Positions 14,578 through 21,815 are shown, counted from the stretch's first letter. The stretch is 26,960 nt of DNA from Prevotella sp. UBA3675 (GCA_002372235.1 DFJI01000025.1:45894-72853); one strand, 5' to 3'. A program made the numbers and translations. Notes: a model not told the origin generated them from the sequence alone.

Positions 14578-16383
14578 ATGAGTCTTTTCATTATCTATAT
14601 CATTCGCTGGGCCGTGGTGCTCACACTGCTCTACTCGATCTATGGCCTCATCATGAAGCGCGAAACGCTGCACTCGCTCAACCGCATGGTGCTGCTGGCC
14701 GTTCTTGCTGCCTCGATGGTGCTGCCATTGGTGCAGATGGAGACGAAACAGACAAATGTCATTGCGGAAGGACGGGAAATGCTGGAACAGCAAATCAAGG
14801 AGCTACAAACTTCGTCCCTGCCCTTAATCGGAGAAGAAGAACAAGTGGAAGATACTATGGCAACAACTTCTCGCCCATCAAGGGGGGAAACTGAGACGGG
14901 GGCGGTTGTACTTTCTGCCATCATCCTCATCTACTTCATTGGGCTTATCATAGCATGGTTGCGCTACATCATCTCATTAGCAACCCTCATCCGCATCATC
15001 CATCAAGGCAAGCGCATGGAGATTGACGGCCTGCCCAAAGGCATCAAGGTGCTCACCCACCCTGCTATCAAGACACCATGCAGCTGGATGCGATGGGTAC
15101 TGCTCACCCCCGCCGACAAAAATCTAATCACTCCCCTCTCCAATCGGAGAGGGGTTGGGGGTGAGGCTCTTCTCTGCCACGAGCTCTCCCACATCCACTA
15201 TGGCCATTCCTTCGACATGCTGCTCTGCGAGCTGACCTGCCGCATGCTCTGGTGTCTGCCCTTTGCATGGATGTTGCGCCAAGACCTGCGCGATGTGCAT
15301 GAGTTTCAGGCCGACCGCCGTGTGCTACAGAATGGTATCGATGAAAACGAATATCAGCTGTTATTAATACGCAAGGCTACCACTTCGGGACTGCAGCCTG
15401 TGGTGAACGCCCTCAACCAAAGTCCAATTAAACGAAGATTCCAAATGATGTACAAGAAACCATCACGAAGATGGGTGGCCATGAAAGCCGTCTATCTCCT
15501 GCCGCTGAGTGCCTTGGCAATCGTGGCCTTCGCCCGTCCGCAAACGATGACTGCTGTTGAGAACAACATTGTCAAGGCAGAAAACAAAGTAATGAAAAGC
15601 ATCAGACAGACCTTCACGCCCAAGAGCGAACCTTCAGAAGCTGTCAGTATGGAAGAGCAACCTGTTGAGGATGTTTCAAAAGAAGAAGAAACACTCAGCG
15701 AACCTACCGACACGAAGATGGTGCTCACAGACCTAAATGAGCTGTCAGCTGACGTAAGACAACCACTTGACAGCGCCCCATCTGTCGCTCACACAATGGA
15801 TATTGATACCGCGTTGACCCACTTGAAAGCACCGAATATCCCACTTTCCGACATCGTAGGCAAATGGAAGTGTACTAAAGAACTCATCGGTGCTCTGCGC
15901 ACAGGCTATGACGACTTAAAGGGCTATTGTCAGTTCAACGAAGACGGAACTTTCAAGGTGAAACTCCACCGTCCTCGATACACAAAAGGCAAGGTAGGAA
16001 AAATAACACGCAGATACAGAAACAAGGTTGTTATCATAAAACTCACCGGCACCTACTCCATCGAAGGTAACAGGATTTCAACGAAAGTCAATAAAAAGGA
16101 TGTTTCATGTTATATTGAGTTACGTGGATACATAGGCTATGTCAATATGGAATTCGAGAACCCATACATTGACGAGCCTCGTATTACATTTCCTGAGGAT
16201 AAAGGTAATATGCGAGTACAATCCGTTAGAGAGCAAAGTTACGATATTGAGGCGGGCTTGGGGGCTACGGAAGAAGAGTTCGTCGAAACGAAAGTCTATC
16301 GCGCATGGAAGTGGAAAAACATGCCTCTCACAATGAGGGGAGAAGCCATCGCGACCGACAATCACATCATATTTGTCAAGTAA
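14578..16383 (+). CDS. M56-family (BlaR1-like) membrane metallopeptidase with unusual C-terminal domain
   Basis: 601 residues. Transmembrane segments lie at about 3-24, 37-52 and 110-142; the zinc site is H201-E-L-S-H205 with the downstream E242 in HEFQAD as likely third ligand; a further hydrophobic helix is at about 308-323. Just before HELSH there is a proline/glycine/arginine-rich stretch (ITPLSNRRGVGGEAL, residues 184-198) encoded by a palindromic repeat, and a second, weaker one at about 98-111. The C-terminal part (about 405-601) lacks the penicillin-binding sensor of BlaR1 and instead starts LSDIVGKWKCTKE, followed by a beta-rich stretch resembling lipocalin-like domains of Bacteroidetes. 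It probably senses an envelope signal and cleaves the BlaI-type repressor encoded upstream. Confidence 0.88.
   Translation: MSLFIIYIIRWAVVLTLLYSIYGLIMKRETLHSLNRMVLLAVLAASMVLPLVQMETKQTNVIAEGREMLEQQIKELQTSSLPLIGEEEQVEDTMATTSRPSRGETETGAVVLSAIILIYFIGLIIAWLRYIISLATLIRIIHQGKRMEIDGLPKGIKVLTHPAIKTPCSWMRWVLLTPADKNLITPLSNRRGVGGEALLCHELSHIHYGHSFDMLLCELTCRMLWCLPFAWMLRQDLRDVHEFQADRRVLQNGIDENEYQLLLIRKATTSGLQPVVNALNQSPIKRRFQMMYKKPSRRWVAMKAVYLLPLSALAIVAFARPQTMTAVENNIVKAENKVMKSIRQTFTPKSEPSEAVSMEEQPVEDVSKEEETLSEPTDTKMVLTDLNELSADVRQPLDSAPSVAHTMDIDTALTHLKAPNIPLSDIVGKWKCTKELIGALRTGYDDLKGYCQFNEDGTFKVKLHRPRYTKGKVGKITRRYRNKVVIIKLTGTYSIEGNRISTKVNKKDVSCYIELRGYIGYVNMEFENPYIDEPRITFPEDKGNMRVQSVREQSYDIEAGLGATEEEFVETKVYRAWKWKNMPLTMRGEAIATDNHIIFVK
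14870..14902 (+). repeat. Possible second palindromic element inside the M56 gene
   Basis: TCTCGCCCATCAAGGGGGGA followed by AACTGAGACGGGGG: a C-rich then G-rich stretch similar in style to the element at 15131-15168 but with little direct identity. It encodes TSRPSRGETETGA in a linker between membrane segments. Weak call. Confidence 0.3.
15131..15168 (+). repeat. Palindromic element inserted in frame in the M56 gene
   Basis: Contains the perfect hairpin CCCCTCTCC (15133-15141), AATC, GGAGAGGGG (15146-15154), followed by TTGGGGGTGAGGCT. This C-rich/G-rich layout is a dispersed-repeat pattern in Bacteroidetes genomes. Here it is translated, adding about 12-15 residues immediately before the HELSH zinc motif. 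Related copies lie in glnA at 3202-3240 and, more weakly, 2938-2977. Confidence 0.7.
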
Positions 16384-16397
16384 AAACAGATTATATG

Positions 16398-16473
16398 AAA
16401 TCGTGATGCAATCTATCCTAAATCGTGACATGATATAGCCTGAATCGTGACATGATATAGCCTAAATCGTGAC
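16398..16473 (+). repeat. 22-bp tandem repeat array (about 3.5 units)
   Basis: Unit AAATCGTGACATGATATAGC+CT: units at 16398-16419 (degenerate), 16420-16441 and 16442-16463 (one base apart from each other), then a partial unit AAATCGTGAC. Same period and sequence family as the array at 25023-25190. It begins 14 bases after the M56 gene stop. Confidence 0.85.
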
Positions 16474-16499
16474 GGTGCAGCAAAAATTGTCGTAATCAC

Positions 16500-16530
16500 T
16501 TTGCAGTTTCGCGAAGATGTTATATCTTTG
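16500..16530 (+). promoter_or_regulatory. Orphan promoter before a toxin remnant
   Basis: TTTG (16500-16503), 19 bases, TATCTTTG (16523-16530): exact consensus. It leads only into the C-terminal stub of a YafQ-like gene at 16536-16655, so either the original gene body has been deleted or the promoter drives something no longer there. Confidence 0.6.
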
Positions 16531-16535
16531 CACGC

Positions 16536-16655
16536 AAAGAGTATATAAACGGTCACATCCAACCGAACTGGCTGATGACGTGGGAGCAGCACGACCGTGA
16601 GCTGACGTTACTATTTCTTGAGACGGGCACCCACGCCGACCTGTTCGGTTGGTAA
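16536..16655 (+). pseudogene. C-terminal remnant of a YafQ-family toxin gene
   Basis: The frame reading KEYINGHIQPNWLMTWEQ, then ELTLLFLETGTHADLF, and stopping at 16655 matches the last 40 residues of YafQ-type mRNA interferases (RelE superfamily), including the terminal TGTH(S/A)DLF motif with its catalytic histidine. The N-terminal half of the toxin and the antitoxin gene (usually just upstream) are missing; upstream of 16536 the frame runs into promoter-like and repeat DNA. No start codon is in a suitable place. It is therefore a dead fragment of a toxin-antitoxin locus. Confidence 0.75.
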
Positions 16656-16810
16656 GAACGAAACGGGGATAATTTTTTCCTAACCCCGCCAGTTCCCAGA
16701 AAAAAATTATGGTAATTATGATAATTTCTTTCCTAACCCCAACCTACCTGATTTTGTAATAATTTCTGTCCCACCCCAACCCAATTTTATAGCATTTTCT
16801 GTCCGAAAAT
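16656..16810 (+). repeat. Cluster of direct repeats related to the GxxExxY inverted repeat
   Basis: Three staggered copies of an ATAATTTCTTTCCTAACCCC-like unit start at about 16669, 16721 and 16759, with a weaker fourth near 16790. The stretch 16697-16733 matches the right arm at 1483-1522: both read AAAAATTATnnTAATTATnn followed by TAATTTCTTTCCT. The cluster starts right after a stop codon, with GAACGAAACGGGGATAATTT; after the argG stop comes the similar CCCGAAACGGATAATTTT. Confidence 0.7.
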
Positions 16811-17016
16811 CAGTTTCAAAATATGCAATTTGTTAATTCTGAAGGGACAATGTGTCTTTTTTAGGGGGCAATGTGTCTGAATTATTGCAAAATTGAACTT
16901 TTTTCTATAAATTTGCAACCAAAACAAGTGTGCCGGATGATAACGACGTAAGAATTCGTAGGCAGGACATGAAGACAGAGAATGTATTTTCGTAACAATC
17001 AAACAACATAACAAAA
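16811..17016 (+). other. AT-rich intergenic DNA with a probable promoter
   Basis: Contains ATTG (16884-16887), 20 bases, TAAATTTG (16908-16915), a near-consensus promoter facing the remnant at 17017, and a 21-base-spaced direct repeat CAATGTGTCT (16848 and 16869). No gene is supported on either strand here. Confidence 0.4.
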
Positions 17017-17264
17017 ATGAGAATGAGAACCAATACAAAGGCGACTCGACAGCCGCCACTGCTACAGAGCTGCAAGAGGTATCTCGGCAGGTCCGACTGA
17101 CGGTTAGTATGCCGGGCACAGTGCCGTTCACCGTATTCTGTACCTCGGCTGAAAAATCACTGCAACTGCGCTACTACAGCGCACAACAGGGAGGCATCTA
17201 CACACTGACGCAACCCGTCACGATCAACAAGAACGAAACGAAGACCGTCACCATCAACTTCTAA
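17017..17264 (+). pseudogene. Coding remnant of unknown protein, probably frameshifted
   Basis: A promoter-proximal ATG at 17017 (MRMRTNTKATRQ...) runs only to a TGA at 17098. A different frame is open from about 17016 to a TAA at 17264 and reads like true coding sequence with normal codon use: TELQEVSRQVRLTVSMPG, VPFTVFCTSAEKSLQLRYY, TQPVTINKNETKTVTINF. It looks like the C-terminus of a secreted beta-sandwich type protein, but I do not recognise the family. A frameshift or internal deletion near 17020-17045 would explain the arrangement. An alternative is a 51-residue gene from the ATG at 17109. Confidence 0.4.
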
Positions 17265-17287
17265 AATATGACTTACCACTTTGCTAT

Positions 17288-17515
17288 TTCGACCACGAAT
17301 TAAACTATTATATCGACCACGAATTAAACGAATATGACGAATTTTTTATTTCCCCATTGCATCAAAGATGCAGTCGAATTTCACGAATTGCTGCGCGCAG
17401 CAAAATTCGAGTCATTCGATGGTTGCTTGCAACGCTTTGTGGAATGCCTGTAACCAGCATAAATTCGTAAAATTCGAAAAATTCGTGGTGAAATAAATAA
17501 ATTCATGGTTTAATA
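17288..17515 (+). repeat. Left copy of long inverted repeat (core 17358-17509)
   Basis: The 152-base core is the reverse complement of 19587-19738 with 5 mismatches. It is built of small palindromes: TGCATCAAAGATGCA, AATTGCTGC/GCAGCAAAATT, GTTGCTTGCAAC, and several ATTCGT(G/A)-type words. Upstream of the core ATCGACCACGAATTAAAC occurs twice, as its complement does in the right copy. Confidence 0.92.
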
Positions 17516-17556
17516 AAAAATGATGAGAAAGTTCAATTATTAATTAGTTAACGAAT

Positions 17557-19272
17557 ATGAAAAGAATGATGAATCATTTTGTGTTGTCCTCAAGTAGCTG
17601 GAGCAAGGCATTCGGTCTGGTGCTCCTTGGCGCAATGGCACTCAGTAGCTGTAAGCAGGACATGTATGAGAACCAACCTAAGCCCGAGGAGACCACCGAT
17701 GACGGAGGCACCCCCGCTGTGGTGACCGATCCGGAACGCGTGGCCTATGCCGAGAAGGTGCTGGGAGTGAGTATTGACAAGGAGCAGGACTGGTCGCTCT
17801 CCGAGGAGTATAGCATCACCATCACAGCCGATGCCAACCTCGACAACATCAGCACCGTGGCCGTGCTCGATGCCAACCCCTATGCCGGCGAGAGCAACCG
17901 CCTGGCAACAGCATCGCTCACCAACGGCGGCACGACGACAATCAAATTCCGCGCCCCCAAGAGCGCTGACTTGCTCTATGCTGCCTGCCTGACGCAGAGC
18001 GGCGAGTGCGTGGCACGTGCCTTCACGCCCGGACTGGACAGCGAGGTGTCATTCGTCTATCGCGATGATGTTCGCAGGGCACCGCGCAAGGTTGCTCCTG
18101 TGGAGAAGGATGCTGAAGAAAAGTTGTATTACATGAAAGACTTCTACACCTTCCGTAACTTGTTGCACAGGGTGCTGCCAGAGGGACAGGACAACCGCAA
18201 GGTGATGGGCAAGCACAACTACACCAATGCGGTGCAGGCGCGCAAGAACCCCTACGGCATCAATGCGCTGCCAATCGCCTACGTGGGCGGCAACAGCGAA
18301 TCGACCACCTCCTTGGGCTACGACTGGTTTCCGAAGAACGACGAGAATGGCTCGGCCTCGTTCATCATCTATGACAAATATCCCAAAGGCTGGGACTTCT
18401 TCGCCTATAATGACGAGACAAGAAAATTCGAGCTGCACGGACATCTCCTCTATTGCCGCGACCTGAACAACAACGAAGACAGCCATGTGTTCACCCCGGG
18501 CGACGTGCTGAAGTTCAAGGTGGTGAAGGACAAAGTGCTGCTGGCCGACAACGAAGGCGAGCACGTGAAGGTGTTCCAGCTGAACCAGAACGTCGTGGTG
18601 GCCTGCGAGGACGGCAACGACTGGGACTACAACGACCGCGTGTTCTGGATTCCTGAGGGTGTGGACCGCATCCGGGAAATCACCGAGCCTGTGCCTCCGG
18701 TTCCGCAGGTGTGGACCTACGTATGGGAGGACCAGGACTTCGGCGACTACGACCTGAACGACTGTGTGATTGAGGTGCATGAGAACGCTGACGATGCCTC
18801 GAAACTGGACATCTCGCTCGTGGCCCTCGGTGCCAACAATAACCTGTGGCTCTACTTCGACAGCAAGACGCAGCAGAACTTCCGCAAGCTCACTCCGGTG
18901 TTCCAGGACGAGCTGCACAAGGTGCTGGGTGCCAAGGAAGGCTCGATGGTCAACACTGGCCAAGACTCGGCTCAGCCAATCACCATCACAATCAGCAAGC
19001 CTGCCGACTTTGACTTCCAAGCCTGCTCGTTCGTGCTCGTGTCGGAGGTTAACGGACTGTTCAACAGTGTGAAGATTTCGGTCAAGGGTCAGGATCCTCA
19101 CGGAATCGTCGTTCCGGGCAAGTGGCAGTGGCCTACGGAGAAGACCTGCATCAAGGATGCCTATCCTGAGTTCAACACATGGGCTGCCGACCACACGAAG
19201 GCCAGAGACTGGTATAAGCACCCAGTGGAGGGCAAGGTCGTGAAGAACAAGGAGGCAGAGAAACAAGAGTAA
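17557..19272 (+). CDS. LruC domain-containing lipoprotein
   Basis: 571 residues. A lipoprotein signal ends in a lipobox LSSC with C32 as the lipidated cysteine, so export and membrane anchoring are expected. Residues about 305-366 resemble DUF4114 (FTPGDVLKFKVV, then DGNDWDYNDRVFWI) and about 385-545 form the LruC/DUF4842 domain (WEDQDFGDYDLNDCVIEV, LVALGANNNLWLY). The two aspartate-rich loops DWDYNDRVF and DYDLNDCVI look like duplicated metal-binding turns. LruC proteins are abundant in Bacteroidetes; function is unknown, with surface or fimbria-like roles proposed. The ATG at 17557 is followed by two further in-frame ATGs. The gene ends in a strong bidirectional terminator facing tRNA-Leu, and gene plus tRNA are enclosed by the long inverted repeat. 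Confidence 0.88.
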   Translation: MKRMMNHFVLSSSSWSKAFGLVLLGAMALSSCKQDMYENQPKPEETTDDGGTPAVVTDPERVAYAEKVLGVSIDKEQDWSLSEEYSITITADANLDNISTVAVLDANPYAGESNRLATASLTNGGTTTIKFRAPKSADLLYAACLTQSGECVARAFTPGLDSEVSFVYRDDVRRAPRKVAPVEKDAEEKLYYMKDFYTFRNLLHRVLPEGQDNRKVMGKHNYTNAVQARKNPYGINALPIAYVGGNSESTTSLGYDWFPKNDENGSASFIIYDKYPKGWDFFAYNDETRKFELHGHLLYCRDLNNNEDSHVFTPGDVLKFKVVKDKVLLADNEGEHVKVFQLNQNVVVACEDGNDWDYNDRVFWIPEGVDRIREITEPVPPVPQVWTYVWEDQDFGDYDLNDCVIEVHENADDASKLDISLVALGANNNLWLYFDSKTQQNFRKLTPVFQDELHKVLGAKEGSMVNTGQDSAQPITITISKPADFDFQACSFVLVSEVNGLFNSVKISVKGQDPHGIVVPGKWQWPTEKTCIKDAYPEFNTWAADHTKARDWYKHPVEGKVVKNKEAEKQE

Positions 19273-19284
19273 CACGAACGCTAC

Positions 19285-19347
19285 GAAAAAAAAAGAATCT
19301 TCAGAAGTCTTATCCAAAGGGATAGGGTTTCTGAAGATTCTTTTTTT
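19285..19347. terminator. Bidirectional terminator between LruC gene and tRNA-Leu
   Basis: Stem AGAATCTTCAGAA (19294-19306) / TTCTGAAGATTCT (19329-19341), preceded by an A run and followed by a T run, so it works for the LruC gene on + and for the tRNA on -. Confidence 0.92.
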
Positions 19348-19348
19348 G

Positions 19349-19430
19349 TGCGCCTGACAGGACTCGAACCTGCACGTCGCGAGACACTAGATCCTAAGTC
19401 TAGCGCGTCTGCCAATTCCGCCACAGGCGC
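19349..19430 (-). tRNA. tRNA-Leu (anticodon UAG)
   Basis: On the minus strand the acceptor GCGCCTG pairs with CAGGCGC; the D arm (TGGCGGAATTGGCAGACGC), anticodon stem CTAGA/TCTAG around the loop CTTAGGA (anticodon TAG), a long variable arm with TCTCGCGACG, and the T arm GCAGGTTCGAGTCCTGT are all present. The long variable arm fits a class II tRNA. The 3' CCA is not encoded. A consensus promoter lies upstream and a terminator directly downstream. Confidence 0.96.
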
Positions 19431-19433
19431 AGT

Positions 19434-19489
19434 AGCCGCTAAAAAGCTAAGCGGCTGCAAAGTTACATTGTTTTTGCGGATTATGCAAA
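19434..19489 (-). promoter_or_regulatory. Promoter and leader hairpin of tRNA-Leu
   Basis: On the minus strand: TTTG (19489-19486), 20 bases, TAACTTTG (19465-19458), an exact consensus. Between promoter and tRNA lies a 7-bp stem AGCCGCT/AGCGGCT (19434-19456), in the 5' leader that would be removed during tRNA processing. Confidence 0.78.
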
Positions 19490-19498
19490 ATTATCACG

Positions 19499-19529
19499 AA
19501 AAAAAGTTGCCTCCCTGCCGAGGCAACTT
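19499..19529 (-). terminator. Terminator of the parC-DUF3316-S41 operon
   Basis: On the minus strand: AAGTTGCCTC, loop GGCAGG, GAGGCAACTT followed by a run of T (complement of the A run at 19499-19505). It lies about 350 bases after the S41 stop codon, beyond the right inverted repeat, and just before the tRNA promoter. Confidence 0.85.
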
Positions 19530-19560
19530 CATTTAATGGCCACTGAACTTTCGCATCAAT

Positions 19561-19853
19561 TATGAAACCACGAAGTTATTTATATGACCATGAAATTATT
19601 TATTTCACCACGAATTTTTCGAATTTTACGAATTTATGCTGGTTACAGGCATTCCACAAAGCGTTGCAAGCAACCATCAAATGACTCGAATTTTGCTACG
19701 CTTAGCAATTCGTGAAATTCGACTGCATCTTTGATGCATTAGGGAAATTACTTATACTGCATAAAAAATTCGTCCTATTCGTTCAATTCGTGGTCGATAT
19801 TATAGCGTATATAAAAATTCGTCCTATTCGTTGAATTCGTGGTCGATATATAA
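19561..19853 (-). repeat. Right copy of long inverted repeat (core 19587-19738)
   Basis: Core is the reverse complement of 17358-17509 (147/152). Outside the core, AAAAATTCGTCCTATTCGTT followed by (C/G)AATTCGTGGTCGATAT occurs twice, matching the doubled unit in the left copy. Fills the space between the operon terminator and the S41 gene; no gene is seen in it. Would be transcribed as the 3' tail of the S41 operon. Confidence 0.92.
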
Positions 19854-19877
19854 TAAGGTGGTTCGGGTCTATCTTTC

Positions 19878-20936
19878 TTATTGTGCCAGCAAGGCACGGG
19901 CGAACTCGATGATGGTGTCTTTGCCCTGTTCGAAGTCAGCCTGAGTGAGCTGCACGTAGTAGTCGGGTTCGATGCCGAACTCGCACGACTGCTTCTGCGC
20001 ATCGTAGGTGGGCACCGCCGAGAAACGCACCACCCAGCCGTTGGGCAGCAGGTCGGAGAAAGGCATGCCGGCGCCGCCGCCCGTGCGGTCGCCCACCACC
20101 TTGGCGTTGGGCATGGCCTTCATGTAGGCCGTGAACTCGTTGGCCGCGCTATAGACGTGGCGGTTGGTGAGCACGCAAACGGGCTTCTGCCAGCGAACGC
20201 CAGCCGACGGCTCTATATAGACGGGCTCCATTGGCGAGAAGTCGCTGTGGCCCTTTCCCGTCTTGTGCTGATTGTAGCCCACGAGGGTCTTCTCGCTGCA
20301 GAAGCGTGAAGCCAGGAGCTCGGCATTGGTGAGCTCGCCGCCGCCGTTGTCGCGAATGTCGATGATGATGCCGCGACAGAGGATCATGTGCATGAGCACC
20401 TCGTCGAGGTTGCCATCGCCAATGCCGTTGCTGAAGCTCTCGTAGCGGATGTAGCCAATGTTGTCGTCGAGGATGCGATAGCGCAGCCCTGAGGAGATTC
20501 TGTAAGTGGTGCCCATATAGCGGCGCAGGAGCGTGTCGCTCAGGTTGGCGGGATAGTTCTCGTACCACGACCAGTTGCGGGCCAGGTCGTGGGGAGCCGT
20601 GAGGTTCACGTGGCCGTCGCGCAGTTCGGCCAGCATCTCGGCCAGCACCTCAAAGAGCTGGTCGCGCTTCATGTCAGCAGTGATACGCGCCCGATACTTG
20701 TCATGCACCTGCTGCCAGTCGAGCCCTATCTCGTGCTGTTTGTAGTCCAGGAAACAGTAGCGCTCGTCAACGATGCGCCAGAGGGTCTCGAAGTTGCCCT
20801 GAGGTGTGTCTTCGAACTGCTCCTCATTGACACACGCCGAGCATACGGCGAGGCACAACAGCAGGAGCGTGCCTAAGGTGGCAAACATGCGGTGGTCTCT
20901 CATCATCTTCATCATCATTTTCTTCTTCATCATCAT
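19878..20936 (-). CDS. S41 family peptidase, lipoprotein, no PDZ domain seen
   Basis: 352 residues. A lipoprotein signal ends CSAC with C35. The S41 (C-terminal processing peptidase/tricorn-like) catalytic core shows GYIRYESFSN, IIIDIRDNGGGELTNAELLAS, the nucleophile S263 in NRHVYSAANEF, and DRTGGGAGMPFSDLLPNGW. Between the N-terminal helical part and the core I see no PDZ motif, as in the peptidase group typical of Bacteroidetes surface lipoproteins. The start lies 3 bases after the DUF3316 stop, suggesting translational coupling. The first 36 bases are a mix of ATG and AAG/AAA triplets, so several in-frame Met codons (1, 2, 3, 7, 8, 9, 11, 12, 17) could serve as start. Substrate unknown; third gene of the parC operon. 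Confidence 0.9.
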   Translation of the reverse strand: MMMKKKMMMKMMRDHRMFATLGTLLLLCLAVCSACVNEEQFEDTPQGNFETLWRIVDERYCFLDYKQHEIGLDWQQVHDKYRARITADMKRDQLFEVLAEMLAELRDGHVNLTAPHDLARNWSWYENYPANLSDTLLRRYMGTTYRISSGLRYRILDDNIGYIRYESFSNGIGDGNLDEVLMHMILCRGIIIDIRDNGGGELTNAELLASRFCSEKTLVGYNQHKTGKGHSDFSPMEPVYIEPSAGVRWQKPVCVLTNRHVYSAANEFTAYMKAMPNAKVVGDRTGGGAGMPFSDLLPNGWVVRFSAVPTYDAQKQSCEFGIEPDYYVQLTQADFEQGKDTIIEFARALLAQ

Positions 20937-20939
20937 AGT

Positions 20940-21797
20940 TTAGTTAGGACGGTGCTTAATGAACTGGAATCGCTTGACGAAGCCAATCATGACATTGTGG
21001 GAAATGACGTGCTGCTTCAGCGAGTTGACCTGCGCCTGCTGATAGTCGCCCAGATAGCCCAGCGAGAGGGTGAAGGTGCGACCGAGGTTGCAGCGCAGCG
21101 TGAGCTGCTGGCGGAACGTGGGCGCGCTGACGAAGGTGGTGGGCACGACATTGCGGTCGTAGTTGCCCTTGCCGAAGATCTCGTAGTAGGACTGCCCGTA
21201 GTTGGGACTGAACATCAGTCCCACGAGCGGCAACTCGAACTCGTAGCGGAGCATCCACTGTCTGCGGAAGAGAGGGAAGCGCCACGAGGCAATGCCCGAA
21301 GGCATGACGTGGAGCGCGAGACGAGCCTGTGCCGGGTTGTTGGCATTGCTGCGCCTGTTGTGGAGCACGCCCAGACAGAGCGTGGCCGAGGGGCCGGCCT
21401 GCAGGTTCAGTCGGCCATCGAGCAGCTGCCAGGAGAAGTAGCGCCCGAAATAGAAGTTGTAAGTGGCCTCGAAGAGGGTGCTGTGGTCGTTGCGATCGGA
21501 GTTGGAGGAGAGGCGGAGCTGGTTCTGAACGACGGTGGACCAGCGCGACCCTATCTTCTGGCGCTCGGAGATGATGAGACCGGTGAATGCGATGCCGGTG
21601 GCTCTCTGGCGCGACAGGTAGGTGTCGAGGACGTCGCTGCCTCCCACGCCCAGCTGATAGCTTGTGGTGATGACATGAGCGCCCACCAGGGTGTCGGGCT
21701 GTGCAACGACCTGCGCAGCGGCCTTCCCTGAGACGAGCAGGCCGCCCAGGAAGACTGCGATGGCAAGGAGGGAGTTCTGTATGCGATGGCTGTTCAT
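20940..21797 (-). CDS. DUF3316 domain-containing outer-membrane-type protein
   Basis: 285 residues with an N-terminal signal peptide (LLAIAVFLGGLLVSGKAAAQ, cleavage after about residue 29). The mature part is rich in alternating aromatic/hydrophobic strands (TYNFYFGRYFSWQL, MLRYEFELPLVGLMFSPNYGQSYYEIF) and ends in a strand with a terminal aromatic pattern (GFVKRFQF), which suits a small outer-membrane beta-barrel. It matches the DUF3316 family common in Prevotella and Bacteroides; function is unknown. It lies 18 bases after parC and 3 before the S41 gene on the same strand, so it is the middle gene of that operon. Confidence 0.82.
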   Translation of the reverse strand: MNSHRIQNSLLAIAVFLGGLLVSGKAAAQVVAQPDTLVGAHVITTSYQLGVGGSDVLDTYLSRQRATGIAFTGLIISERQKIGSRWSTVVQNQLRLSSNSDRNDHSTLFEATYNFYFGRYFSWQLLDGRLNLQAGPSATLCLGVLHNRRSNANNPAQARLALHVMPSGIASWRFPLFRRQWMLRYEFELPLVGLMFSPNYGQSYYEIFGKGNYDRNVVPTTFVSAPTFRQQLTLRCNLGRTFTLSLGYLGDYQQAQVNSLKQHVISHNVMIGFVKRFQFIKHRPN

Positions 21798-21815
21798 AAT
21801 TACGGTGGGTGGGGG

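Noticed and set aside
16787..17131. 114-residue minus-strand gene
   Set aside because: Low-complexity AT-rich frame across a promoter and direct repeats, overlapping a better coding remnant on the other strand.
17358..17509. Integron attC-type site or insertion-sequence ends
   Set aside because: No integrase or transposase between or beside the copies, and no attC core sites; the pair is reported only as an inverted repeat.
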